From Kitasatospora sp052076145 (GTDB taxonomy: Bacteria; Actinomycetota; Actinomycetes; Streptomycetales; Streptomycetaceae), in NCBI RefSeq assembly GCF_052076145.1, contig NZ_CP197246.1:310001-374000 (forward strand): 64,000 bases of DNA. Reading direction: 5' to 3'. Within the stretch, counting starts at the first letter, position 1. Each line of letters begins with the position of its first letter. A program made the position numbers and the translations under genes. The notes under the pieces were generated by a model. The model did not search any database and was not told the DNA's origin. It saw nothing but the letters and a program-made list of their open reading frames with translations. This document shows, piece after piece, positions 55,801 through 62,390 of the stretch.

Positions 55801-55882
55801 GAAGGACCTCTACACGATCCGGGTGTACGTCAACGAGGAGACGCTGGAAATCCGGAACGCGTTCCCGGTCGAGCGGCCGTAG
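46850..55882 (+). CDS. Giant secreted polymorphic toxin with Hint domain
   Basis: 3,010 residues. The start is GTG with GAGGGCGG 4 nt upstream; a signal peptide (about 12-37) follows. Residues 95-700 contain repeated blocks with NGELHLAVLGDD-type and ADGSW motifs, likely a beta-propeller. Then two copies of a helical block (DPYGIYTM and FIQYHGIPT; DPYGWWTI and FIQYNGYPT) each lead into a very long Ala-rich coiled coil. After a short hydrophobic region a Hint domain spans about 2742-2887 (GTPVLMADGSTKPI, TGTQNHPYY, final VHN). The last 123 residues are the toxin: HIWEGH near the start and IRNAFPVE near the end, suggesting a metal-independent RNase of the EndoU/BECR kind. An immunity gene follows. 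Confidence 0.9.
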   Translation: MFSQRTSRIRAASRTAATAVVLAMTASLVSTTMGAAHAAPVVRTDATPPPAGQPDLQTRVKAMTDAEAARRNLAILANAMHAGGPAMKSGAGTLLASDNPGPWPGWALFLGSDSADNVQPASGNSSDRSRSAGLDQGITAVVQSAQATMSNGQLHVGMLTRDGKLYDRVRFPNGDWSGPLLINGDAHNTGFAEAALPNGELHFSLLSDDGTVRDYTYQPGDYPGYYMLGMATGSVLFDALPGKVKGIASVGLPNNDLHLELLTADGKVSTDVRHSGSWSGVTTADSGTVPSTAVSAVATANGEVRLELVGNDKKLREKTRKTDGSYTATTVVDGSGTVKAVSAVAVPNALPHVATLATTGTVADFALQANGSWTKTAVTTQHATALSLGALSTGEVQLDVSADDGRLWTTSRSTGGSWGAGYVIDGAFGRTKDIELAAAANGDLDILSLADDGTVWLRVRRKDATTWQSSVSGNVLVDASRHARAIGAAAAANGDVHALVLGDDNIVRDIVGHPNGSWDAPVVADPTGTARAIAATATANGEVHLATLKADGTVQDTVRAANGTWSAQPVTAPHAKGLAVAATPNGELHLAVLGDDTKVWDVLRKADGSWTAAVLADGKHSTRQIAAAGGPDNALHLVALDADGAAWDNLRKADGSWSPNTAQYGYIDPHTTSVSVAVQGNGDLHVNQLMVPATPSAAATDSADAQAAGGVRDARDAGLSLFFSAYGTTGSGPMPQYDTDVTNFMSVNGVNSRDNTALQQLPAPPKASQAAQDKVDVIVQELIASYGGTDPYGIYTMLGASAKNGSTDDVRRFIQYHGIPTAAPVKGTPEFRIEVEAMKARWASGDVSNPLDWQNVMVEVEETASTEWLAEQAAQAQPRATVLTSEVQSLTALQAGTEAMHEALGYGWAAGQILKWQANPTKRTNQSAPRTDAQATADLAAIKALVTAQAVIARKAANDAKTAADKVAPALAAGDKIADDNGVPRGRGMTYAVQSGQVARASAAAALATANALDTAVAAVGATAADSATVLANAQAQAAAARAQFLRQSAQDSAARAADLAASAKTRADLAAKAAADVATAKGQAVQAQADATAAGDRAKTAATNAAAERQNAANAKAEAETQRNNAKAALSAALDKSKVSGDKRAKSQTATGDATTKAAAAKDAADRAATARTTAAVAQQQKDVAAAKAQALAAAAVAAQGTASAADAKAAADAAATAAAQAATAADQAQAQAKTATDTAVAARQAATESAAAAARATAWAADADANALISYSAAMTAEAASAAAIAKAQTAATNATKAAGDSSQAAQASMAANAKVVAAAQQVDTAVAAAATAAGQAYAAGQAADTARDAAAAVTAPANTAIALGTPFAQTDSSAGLAVVASQSAMTLAQQQTAVADAAAAQAVAAAAAAKAAADKATGDGKLAAQAAADAADSAAKAAASADAAQKSSAQAASDAAATKAAATATAAADAQAQAQAQAASQSATAAAADSQAAAAAATAGEKDAAAAAATAASADADAKSARGISDQAAAKATAAEQSAASAKDDAAKAEQSASAAEEQLRKDEAALAAQVAAAQAAAQARHDLDARAKIMEQQAQIRVGRANLAYLLHVGGVAAKTLATTRLAGPGQPNQSLFMDKGAWDAWDADVKTARDMADGMFQRTWERQGTVWKYFTNDFAVLEPVYDTAVTKQLDPGYVYQRIGRVAGYGGNADVPQASQAAQDRVTQILKDKIAAGDPYGWWTIMLNTPQTRGSADDARRFIQYNGYPTVAPEKGTAEFRLEVESLKTRWASGDATNPQDPNQVMVEVEETASAEWEAEYAAQGQQRTDIANAEIQALTALQSSAVAMHDALGNAWVAKNLMDAQADPLSAWNVFIKDWPTTMGGNFSSDGKPVSLTDDLAAVKRAVDGLSATATQNAAAAQAADDKASAAVTAAGQTAAAGGLPSGRGLSYAVESAQVVKAAAAATQATALAMRTAVAATNATVADSGALLANASAQAHAARAAFLRATAQDDAQKAAADAVAAQDKADAAATAAAIAAHDKATIVPLEASSKDAAARAKAAAATAETERANAAAARATADTQRGVAAAANADAQTKAAAAADSEAAAASEAHRADQDDQTAQQSATDAAAARSRADDARKVMDAARAKSAAADAAAAAAVGTSAAGDAATAAKQARLDANAAALAADQANTDANNASDAAVAARSAATVSSAAAAKSSAAARTADSAAATTRANAAQGDALAAEAIDQAGVAKQNSDAANVLAKSAAKESADAKAAADGAKKEADGAVSDSATASGQAYAASQQAEIARDTANAVSAPADQAIELGITFAATDATAGLAVAVADTSMTLAQQEAVVADLRATEAAAFAAAAQDAANRATGDAKLAAQAAADAAASAAKASRAASNALKSAAQAAADAKDVKAVSERLDAINMQAEGDAWKADQSAASAQNEAAAARAAATDSEKDAGAARTAATAARSSADNAATSADNAQASADSAQQAATTAQGDADEAAKIAEGVTQMEQNPPAPDSKPMDPDLPGLYVEPLDLKQDGQATGNCDISTKIGHCNLPADIHIYGTGMLYLVTCDQPNATAAACIATGKYNKDFLSKVPIDYRDHQVLDINVWEFDKNFVKTFAYGMVSDFVGCYKHFDPTSRDCLWAFGSLVVPAALKVAYRGAMTLRAAMVIGDMVGAEAGLNILTQAAKNAVIDAVALNRLRAAAVLAWIREFPEKAAACVLPFAKLHSFQAGTPVLMADGSTKPIQDIVVGDVVAGAPGGGRLEQHPVVHTFATYTDTDFTDLTVSTPDGPHRITGTQNHPYYDVTRGAFVDAAALAVGDRLQSADSAALVTVLSVRNYVSAMPTFDLTVDSLHTYYVVAGGTAVLVHNAEDPNCGLDLAKLLIDDNHIWEGHTPEGPNLDVTKTEYLPGTTPQSRAAFIRTVLAKGKQVFDTSNRDGEVWEYKFLDEEGKPKVIGKTRNADPNKVKDLYTIRVYVNEETLEIRNAFPVERP
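49130..51250 (+). repeat. Internal block of the giant toxin, copy 1
   Basis: It holds the helical module (from QAAQDKVDVIV) and the first Ala-rich coil, ending after GDGKLAAQAAADAAD. Boundaries are approximate. Confidence 0.7.
51990..54120 (+). repeat. Internal block of the giant toxin, copy 2
   Basis: The same order recurs about 2.85 kb further on: QAAQDRVTQIL, FIQYNGYPT, MVEVEETASAEW, SGRGLSYAVES, then GDAKLAAQAAADAA. Protein similarity is clear but DNA identity is only partial, so it is an old duplication. Confidence 0.7.
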
Positions 55883-55897
55883 TCGGTGGGAGAACAG

Positions 55898-56353
55898 ATG
55901 ATCAAGATCGAGTACCTCCGGACCGGTCCGTACGTGGACCGGGGCCGGGAGCACCGGGAGGGAGTGGACCTCGCGGAGGTCAGCCGTGCCGACCTGCGCT
56001 GGTACTACTTCATGTCCGACCTGTCCTTCACCGTCGGCGGGGCCGAGATGGCCCCGCCGTGGTCCTGGACTCCGGTGTTCGACTTCCTGTGGTCGATGCA
56101 CGGGGTGCTGGGGTACCTGGAGCGGGGTGAGCACTCGACGATCGGCTTCACCGAGAACGCCGAGCTGATCGAGTTCACCCCCGAGGCCGGAGCCATCCGG
56201 ATCACGGCCAGCTACTCGGAGGAGTCGGCACTCTGCCCACTCCCCGAGCTGAGAGACGCATGGCTGGCCTTCCGCCACACCGTGCTCACCGAACTGGGCG
56301 CTGAGTACCCGCAGTTGGCCGCCAACCCGGTGCTCGCCGAGCTCCGGCTCTGA
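55898..56353 (+). CDS. Probable immunity protein of the giant toxin
   Basis: 151 residues, acidic, soluble, without a signal peptide. It starts 16 nt after the toxin stop codon at an ATG preceded by GGGAG, the usual place for a cognate immunity gene. Motifs include LRWYYFMSDLSF, WSWTPVFDFLWSMHG and YSEESALCPLPEL. It would bind the toxin domain in the cytoplasm and protect the producer. The family was not recognised; the assignment rests on position, size and charge. Confidence 0.7.
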   Translation: MIKIEYLRTGPYVDRGREHREGVDLAEVSRADLRWYYFMSDLSFTVGGAEMAPPWSWTPVFDFLWSMHGVLGYLERGEHSTIGFTENAELIEFTPEAGAIRITASYSEESALCPLPELRDAWLAFRHTVLTELGAEYPQLAANPVLAELRL

Positions 56354-56404
56354 GCACGGGGAGGGTCGGCCCGTCACCGCCGCCGACCCTCCCGACCAGC
56401 AACA

Positions 56405-56446
56405 CCGAGGGCCGCACTCTCCTCTCGAGGAGGGTGCGGCCCTCGG
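56405..56446. terminator. Very strong hairpin after the toxin-immunity pair
   Basis: A 20-bp stem with a single T-G pair closes a 2-nt loop between convergent genes. Arms start CCGAGGGCCGCAC and end GTGCGGCCCTCGG. Confidence 0.85.
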
Positions 56447-56482
56447 GCGTTCCGGCGTGTCGTGCTCCTCCGGCACGGGCCG

Positions 56483-57373
56483 TCAGGCCTCCTCCTCCAG
56501 CAGCAGCCTGCGCTCGTTGCGGATCGCGAAGGCCGCCGTGCAGGTCAGGGCCGCCGCGATGACGCCCTCCGCCCAGAAGAACGCGAGGTAGTCCAGCAGG
56601 GAGCCGATCGGCGGGGCGCCGGGCGCCGCGTTGCGCATCCCGATGAGCGCGAAGAGGGTCGCGGCCATCCAGCCCATGGCCGGCCAGGTGAGCCCCTGCC
56701 GCTTGCGGATGAGCATCTCCGCGCCGCCCAGCACGGCCAGCGCCAGCGCCCACATGGCCACGATCATGAACCAGGCCAGGATGAAGGTGCTGCGGGATCT
56801 CGTGAGCCGGGCGTCGAGCCGGGACTCGGCGACGGCCGTCGCCCCGGCGTCGGCGGGCTTGGCATCTGCCGGCCTGGCGACGAAGAACGGGTCGGCGTCC
56901 CGGAACGTGATCGCCGTCGGCACGGCCGTGCCACCAGCCGAGGCCGCCCAGCCGGTCGAGATCCGGTAGCGGTCGAAGGGGTAGTCGGAGGCCGGGCCTC
57001 CGGACATCGCGAGCGGGACGAACTGGGCCTCGGCGGGTGTCCCGGCCTTGATCTCGACGGGCTTCGCCAGCGCCGTGCCGATGATCTCCACGTCCCGGCC
57101 GAAGACCGCCGAGTCGGCCGACCCCTCGGCGAGGCCGCCGTGCGGGACGGCGACGACGACCAGCGTCAGGTCCTGCGTGGTGGCGCTGACCTCCTGCGAG
57201 GTGATGTCCAGCTCGATCCAGTCCCCGGACGGCCGGGCACCCAGCTCCCTGGTCTCCTGCCGGGAGTCCCGCTCGTCGAGGTACAGCGCGACGCCCGCCC
57301 CGCACAGCGCGAGGATCAGGATCAGGACGAGGATCTGCCGCACGCCCCGGCGGCGCGGCGCCTCCGCCGTCAC
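56483..57373 (-). CDS. DUF4436-family membrane protein
   Basis: 296 residues. One N-terminal membrane helix (about 13-32) is followed by an outer beta-rich domain with DYPFDRYR, and three membrane helices near the C-terminus. This layout and the YPFDxY motif fit DUF4436, a family of unknown function. It begins with GTG overlapping the stop codon of the deiminase gene (GTGA), so translation is coupled. Confidence 0.85.
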   Translation of the reverse strand: MTAEAPRRRGVRQILVLILILALCGAGVALYLDERDSRQETRELGARPSGDWIELDITSQEVSATTQDLTLVVVAVPHGGLAEGSADSAVFGRDVEIIGTALAKPVEIKAGTPAEAQFVPLAMSGGPASDYPFDRYRISTGWAASAGGTAVPTAITFRDADPFFVARPADAKPADAGATAVAESRLDARLTRSRSTFILAWFMIVAMWALALAVLGGAEMLIRKRQGLTWPAMGWMAATLFALIGMRNAAPGAPPIGSLLDYLAFFWAEGVIAAALTCTAAFAIRNERRLLLEEEA

Positions 57374-58572
57374 TGCGTCGACCCGGCAGCGACGGGTTGC
57401 TGCTGGGTCGCGCAGTGGATCCCGCCGCCGCCGGAGGCGATGGTGTTGATCTCCACCTGCACGATCCTGCGCCCGGGGTGGAGATCCCGCAGGGTGCCGG
57501 CAGCCCGGTCGTCGGCCGCCTGGTCGCCGAAGCGCGGCATGATCAGTCCCCCGTTGACGACGTAGAAGTTGAGGTAGGTCGCGAGGAAGTCCTTCCCCCG
57601 GCCCTCGACCGCGGTGAGGTCGGGCTCAGTGAGTTCGACCACCCGCAGCGTTCTGCCCTTGGCGTCGGTGGCGCCCCGCAGCACCGTCAGCGCCTGGTCG
57701 GACGCCTTGGACCAGATGTCCGGCGGCGTGTCGGCGGCGGGCCGGTGGAGCACGACCACACCCGGCTCGACGAACCTCGCCAGGGCGTCGACATGGCAGT
57801 CGGTGATGTCCTGGCCCGCCACGCCCTGGAACCAGATCACCCGCTGGACACCGAGCAGGTCCTTGAGCACCGCCTCGATCTGGTCGCGGCTCCTGCCGGG
57901 GTTGCGGTTCTCGTTGACGAGCGAGCTCTCGGTGGCCATCAGCGTGCCGTCCCCGTCGACCTCCAGCGCGCCGCCCTCCCCCGTGATCGGGGCCTGGACG
58001 CGCCTGATCCCGTAGTGGTCGAGGAGGTTGCGGGCGACCTGGCTGTCGTTGCCGTGCGTCTGCTTGCCGCCCCAGCCGTTGAAGTTGAAGTCCAGCCCGG
58101 CGAGCCCCTGCGGGCCGGTCACGAAGGTCGGGCCGGTGTCACGGGCCCAGAGGTCGTCCACCATCAGCGGGAGCACCTCGACCGAGGAGCCGCAGAGCTG
58201 CCGCGCCTGGTCGGCCTGGTCCGGCCGGGCCATCAGCACCACCGGCTCGAACTGCGCGACCGCCTGGGCCACGTGCGCGATGTCCTGCCGGACGTCGGCC
58301 AGTTGGCCGCCCCAGACCTCCTCCAGGGCGGGCCAGGACATCACCGTACGCGTGTGCGGTCGCCACTCCGCGGGCATCGCCGCCGACGTTGCCGAAGCTG
58401 AGGCCGCCGCCGACGCCGACGGGCTGCCCGCCGGAGATGCCTCCGGTTCGCCCGACGCTCCACCCGACGCTTCATCCGACGAGGAGGAGGCGCAGCCCTC
58501 GGTGACGAGCAGAGCGGCGGCGCCCGTGGCGGACCGGAGCAGCGTACGGCGGGACAGGCTGAGATTCCTCAT
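57370..58572 (-). CDS. Tat/lipoprotein agmatine-deiminase-family enzyme
   Basis: 400 residues. The N-terminus SLSRRTLLRSATGAAA has twin arginines, and LVTEGC is a lipobox, so a Tat-exported lipoprotein is predicted. The catalytic domain matches the paralogue at 43799: WPALEEVWGG, DDLWARDTGPTF, FNFNGWGG, DITDCHVDA and GGGGIHCAT with the nucleophilic Cys. It is tethered to the outer face of the membrane, while the paralogue is released. It is coupled to the DUF4436 gene, so a complex at the membrane is plausible. Confidence 0.9.
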   Translation of the reverse strand: MRNLSLSRRTLLRSATGAAALLVTEGCASSSSDEASGGASGEPEASPAGSPSASAAASASATSAAMPAEWRPHTRTVMSWPALEEVWGGQLADVRQDIAHVAQAVAQFEPVVLMARPDQADQARQLCGSSVEVLPLMVDDLWARDTGPTFVTGPQGLAGLDFNFNGWGGKQTHGNDSQVARNLLDHYGIRRVQAPITGEGGALEVDGDGTLMATESSLVNENRNPGRSRDQIEAVLKDLLGVQRVIWFQGVAGQDITDCHVDALARFVEPGVVVLHRPAADTPPDIWSKASDQALTVLRGATDAKGRTLRVVELTEPDLTAVEGRGKDFLATYLNFYVVNGGLIMPRFGDQAADDRAAGTLRDLHPGRRIVQVEINTIASGGGGIHCATQQQPVAAGSTQ

Positions 58573-58686
58573 GAGACCCCGTCATCGAGCAGGTTTCGGT
58601 GCGGACATGGCGACTTCCGACCATAGATCGCCGCCGTTCCCGTCGGCGGTGCCCGACCCGCCGCCGTTCGGGCGACCCGCCCGCCG

Positions 58687-59502
58687 CTACGGTGCCTTGC
58701 TCGCCGCCAGCGCACGGCGGGCCACGGCGATCTGCTTCGGGTCCCAGCCCGGACGCGGCACCGACTCCAGCAGCAGCCGGGTGTAGGGGTGCTGGGGGTT
58801 GGCCAGGACGCGGTCGGTGCGGCCCGATTCGACGATCCGGCCGTGCCGCATGACGATGACCTCGTCGGTGACGCAGCGCACCACACCGAGGTCGTGGGTG
58901 ATGAACAGGTAGCCGATGCCGGTCTGTTCGCGGATGTCGGAGAGCAGGTTGAGGATCTGCGCCTGGACGGAGACGTCGAGGGCCGCCACCGCCTCGTCCA
59001 GCACCAGGACGGCGGGTTCGATCGCCAACGCCCGTGCGATGGCCACCCGTTGTCGCTGACCGCCGGAGAGCTGCCGGGGCAGGGCGTCGCCCTCCCGGGT
59101 GCCGAGGCCGACCTGGTCGAGGAGTTCGGCGATCCGCCGTGGGTGGTCACCGTCCGGGAAGTGCAGCTTGAGGGTCTCGCGCAGCACGGCGTTGACGGTG
59201 ATGCGAGGGTCCAGCGAGAGGAAAGGGTCCTGGAAGACCATCTGGACCTCGCGGGCCCGTGCCAGCCGCTGGGCCCGGCCGCGCCGGTGCTGGGTGCGGT
59301 CCCGGTGGTCGACGAGGACGCGGCCGCTGTCCGGGTGCTCCAGGCCGACGACGATCCGGGCGGTGGTGGTCTTGCCGGAGCCCGACTCGCCGACGATGCC
59401 GAGCGAGCCGCCTTCGGCCAGGGTGAAGGAGACGTTGTCGACGGCCTGCACGTCTCCGTAGGCCCGGTGCAGGCCGACGGCCTCCAGGACGGTCTTTCTC
59501 AT
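58687..59502 (-). CDS. Oligopeptide ABC transporter, ATP-binding subunit (OppF-like)
   Basis: About 271 residues. Walker A GESGSGKTT, Q-loop MVFQDPF, signature LSGGQRQR, Walker B VLVLDEAV and switch His in FITHDLG are all present. Q-loop context DPFLSLDPR fits the peptide/nickel importer family. ATG 59502 has GGGAGAG 7 nt upstream; ATG 59538 overlaps the previous gene and is possible. It is the last gene of the transporter operon. Confidence 0.92.
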   Translation of the reverse strand: MRKTVLEAVGLHRAYGDVQAVDNVSFTLAEGGSLGIVGESGSGKTTTARIVVGLEHPDSGRVLVDHRDRTQHRRGRAQRLARAREVQMVFQDPFLSLDPRITVNAVLRETLKLHFPDGDHPRRIAELLDQVGLGTREGDALPRQLSGGQRQRVAIARALAIEPAVLVLDEAVAALDVSVQAQILNLLSDIREQTGIGYLFITHDLGVVRCVTDEVIVMRHGRIVESGRTDRVLANPQHPYTRLLLESVPRPGWDPKQIAVARRALAASKAP

Positions 59503-59530
59503 CGGGGTCTCTCCCTTCGGGCTGGTCGTC

Positions 59531-60547
59531 TCAGGCATCGGCGGCCACCTCCCCGAGTCGGTCGCTGTGGTGGCAGGCAACCAGGCGGTCCGGTTCCCCG
59601 CGCCCCGGTCCGCCGACGACCGGGAGCAGCTCGGGTGTCTGCTCGGTGCAGAGCTGGGTGGCCAGCGCGCAGCGGGGGGCGAACGGGCAGCCGGTCAGCT
59701 CCTCGCGCAGGCTCGGGGGGCGGCCGTCGATGGCGGCGAGCCGGCCCGCCGGGGCGTCCAGGCGCGGCGTCGAGTTGAGCAGCGCGGCGGTGTAGGGGTG
59801 TCGCGGGCGGCTGAACAGGGCTTCGGCCGGGCCGGTTTCGGCGATCCGCCCGGCGTACATGACGTAGACGCGGTCGCTGATGGCGGCGGCGAGGCCCAGG
59901 TCGTGGGTGACGAAGAGCAGGCCGGTGCCGAAGCGTGCCTGGAGGTCGCCGAGGAGGGCGATGACCTCGGCCTGGGTGGTGACGTCGAGGGCCGTGGTGG
60001 GCTCGTCGGCGAGGATCAGGGCGGGGTCGCCCATCAGGGCCGCTGCGATCATGACGCGTTGCAGCATGCCGCCGGAGAGCTGGCCCGGGTACTGGCGCAG
60101 TGCGGCGGAGGTGAGACCGACGGCGTCGAGCATCTCGGCGGCCCGTTCGGTGGCGGCCTGGGCGGCCTGGCGGCCGCCTCGGCGGGTGCTCTCGGTGAGG
60201 AAGTCCCCGATGCGGCGCAGTGGGTTGATGGCCGCGCGCGGGTCCTGGAAGATCATGGCGGCGGTGGTGGTGCGCAGTCGGCGGAGCTGATCCGGGGTCA
60301 TGGTGAGGACGTCGTCACCGTTGACCCGTACGGCGCCTTCGGTGGTGGCGCCCGGCGGGAGCAGGCCGAGGACGCTGCGGGAGGTGAGGCTCTTGCCGGA
60401 GCCGGACTCCCCCACCAGGGCGACGGTCTCCCCCGCGTCGACGGTGAGGTCGACGCCGGCGAGGACGGGCCGGGTGGTGTTCGGCAGCTGCAGGCGGTAG
60501 CCCCGGATGTCGAGTGTGGTCGTCGGTGTGGTGATCGGTGTGGTCAT
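59531..60547 (-). CDS. Oligopeptide ABC transporter, ATP-binding subunit (OppD-like)
   Basis: 338 residues. It has Walker A GESGSGKS, signature LSGGMLQRV, Walker B LILADEPTTALD and switch His in FVTHDLG. The C-terminal CPFAPRCALATQLC is the Cys-rich motif of the OppD/DppD subunits. GGAGGG lies 5-6 nt before the ATG. It overlaps the permease gene by 4 bp (ATGA). Confidence 0.93.
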   Translation of the reverse strand: MTTPITTPTTTLDIRGYRLQLPNTTRPVLAGVDLTVDAGETVALVGESGSGKSLTSRSVLGLLPPGATTEGAVRVNGDDVLTMTPDQLRRLRTTTAAMIFQDPRAAINPLRRIGDFLTESTRRGGRQAAQAATERAAEMLDAVGLTSAALRQYPGQLSGGMLQRVMIAAALMGDPALILADEPTTALDVTTQAEVIALLGDLQARFGTGLLFVTHDLGLAAAISDRVYVMYAGRIAETGPAEALFSRPRHPYTAALLNSTPRLDAPAGRLAAIDGRPPSLREELTGCPFAPRCALATQLCTEQTPELLPVVGGPGRGEPDRLVACHHSDRLGEVAADA

Positions 60548-61398
60548 CGGTCCCTCCTGGCGACCTGGTCGGCCCAGCGTTCGCCGACCACGTTGAAGGC
60601 GACGACGGTCAGCACGATCGCGGCGCAGGGCAGGATCGCCGACAGGGGGTAGCCGTGCTGGATGGCTGACTGGCCGTCGAAGACCATCCGACCCCAGTCG
60701 GGGGTCAGCGCGGGGACGCCGAGCCCGAGGAAGGAGAGGCCGGCCAGGTCGATGAGGGCGTAGCCGAAGTTGACGGTGGACTGGGCGAGGATCACCGGGG
60801 CGATGCCGGGCAGGACGTGCCGCAGGCAGATCTGCAGGCCGGAGTGGCCCTGCACCTGGTAGGCCTCGACGTACGGGCGCCGCCGTTCGGTGAGGACGAG
60901 CGAGCGGGTGAGGCGGCTGACGTAGGGGAGGTAGGCGACGGCGAGTGCGATGACCGGGGCGAGCAGCCCCTCGCCGTAGACCGCGACGATCAGGATCGCC
61001 AGCAGCATGCCGGGGAAGGCGAAGACCAACTCGGTGGAGCGGGAGAGGACGGAGTCCAGCCAGCCGCCGCGCCAGGCGGCGACGACGCCGATGGCGACGC
61101 CTGCCAGGGTGGAGAAGGCGACGACCCCGAGCGGGCCGAGCAGCGAGGTGCGGGCTCCGAGCACGAGACGGGAGAGGGTGTCCCGGCCGGAGGCGTCGAC
61201 GCCGAGCAGGTGGTCGGCGGAGGGCCCGGCGAGGGCGTTGCCGAGGTCGACGGCGTTGGGGTCGTACGGCACGATCCAGGGGGCGAGCACCGCGACCAGG
61301 ACGATCAGGATGCCGAAGCCGAGGCAGATCCGGTAGAGGGGTGCGCGGGTGGTCCTGATCCGGCCGAGGCCGGGGCGGCGCAGTGTCGTGGCGGTCAT
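60544..61398 (-). CDS. Oligopeptide ABC transporter, permease (OppC-like)
   Basis: 284 residues with about six membrane helices. The first helix follows the PLYRICLGFG start, and the inner-membrane EAA-type loop (YVEAYQVQGHSGLQICLRHVLPG) marks contact with the ATPases. It overlaps both neighbours by 4 bp. Confidence 0.92.
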   Translation of the reverse strand: MTATTLRRPGLGRIRTTRAPLYRICLGFGILIVLVAVLAPWIVPYDPNAVDLGNALAGPSADHLLGVDASGRDTLSRLVLGARTSLLGPLGVVAFSTLAGVAIGVVAAWRGGWLDSVLSRSTELVFAFPGMLLAILIVAVYGEGLLAPVIALAVAYLPYVSRLTRSLVLTERRRPYVEAYQVQGHSGLQICLRHVLPGIAPVILAQSTVNFGYALIDLAGLSFLGLGVPALTPDWGRMVFDGQSAIQHGYPLSAILPCAAIVLTVVAFNVVGERWADQVARRDR

Positions 61399-62390
61399 CC
61401 GGCGGCCCTCCTCGGTGCGAGGGTGACGCGCGGGTCGACCAGCGGGTGGAGCAGGTCGACGACGAGGTTCACCGCCATGAAGAGGCCGACCATGAGCAGC
61501 GAGATGGCCTGCACGGTGGGGAAGTCCTTGGTCGTGGTGGAGAGTTCGAGGAGTTGGCCGATGCCGCCGACGCTGAACGCGGACTCCACCAGCACGGTGC
61601 AGACCAGCAGCGTGGAGACGATCAGGCCGCCCGTGGTGAGGACGGTGCCGAGCGCGTTGCGGAAGACGTGCCGGCGGATCACCTGGTGCTCGGAGACGCC
61701 CCGGCTGCGGGCGACCGTGACGTGCTCCTGGCCGAGGGTCTCCAGCATCGCGGCGCGGGTGACGCGGGCGAGCATGCCGATCAGGTAGAGCGCGAGCGCG
61801 ACGGCGGGCAGGGTGAGGTGCCAGAGCAGTTGCCCGAAGCCGTCGCCGGTGCCGCCGGTGGGGAACCAGCCCAGCTTCACCGCGAACAGGCCCTGGAGCA
61901 GGACGGCCGCGACGAAGGACGGGGTGCCGACGGCGACGGTGGTGGCGACCAGGATGGTGGAGTCGGTGGCGCCGCCCCGGACGGCGCCGATCCAGCCGAG
62001 CACCAGGCCGAGGGCGACGACCAGCACCAGCGCCATGGCGACCAGCAGCAGGGTCGCGGGCAGCCGGTCGGCCAGCAGCCGGGAGACGTCGGTGCGGTAG
62101 GTAATCGAGCGGCCGAAGTCGCCGTGCAGGACTTGGCCGAGCCAGCGCAGGTACTGGAGCAGGAAGGGCTCGTCCAGGTGGTACTGGTCGTTGATCGCCT
62201 GGAGGGCCTCCGGGGAGGCCGAGCGGCCGGAGAGCAGGAAGCTCGCGGGGTTGCCCGGTGCCAGGTACATCGCGCCGAAGATCACGAACGAGGCGCCGAG
62301 CAGGGTGGCCGCCATCTCGGCCAGCCGCCGGGCGGCGAATCTCAGGAAGCCCACCACGTTCGGGAGGCCCGCCGGTCCGGGACGACTCAC
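61395..62390 (-). CDS. Oligopeptide ABC transporter, permease (OppB-like)
   Basis: 331 residues from GTG, which overlaps the binding-protein stop codon (GTGA). It starts with a membrane helix containing GASFVIFGAMYLAPGNPA, the family signature of OppB/DppB. The loop with EHVTVARSRGVSEHQVI and FRNALGTVL contacts the ATPase. About six helices are visible. Confidence 0.92.
   Translation of the reverse strand: MSRPGPAGLPNVVGFLRFAARRLAEMAATLLGASFVIFGAMYLAPGNPASFLLSGRSASPEALQAINDQYHLDEPFLLQYLRWLGQVLHGDFGRSITYRTDVSRLLADRLPATLLLVAMALVLVVALGLVLGWIGAVRGGATDSTILVATTVAVGTPSFVAAVLLQGLFAVKLGWFPTGGTGDGFGQLLWHLTLPAVALALYLIGMLARVTRAAMLETLGQEHVTVARSRGVSEHQVIRRHVFRNALGTVLTTGGLIVSTLLVCTVLVESAFSVGGIGQLLELSTTTKDFPTVQAISLLMVGLFMAVNLVVDLLHPLVDPRVTLAPRRAAG

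Noticed and set aside
46928..56476. A 3,182-codon open frame antisense to the giant toxin gene
   Set aside because: It mirrors the Ala-rich coding strand, is Gly/Arg/Val-rich without domains and covers the immunity gene. It is a codon-bias shadow.
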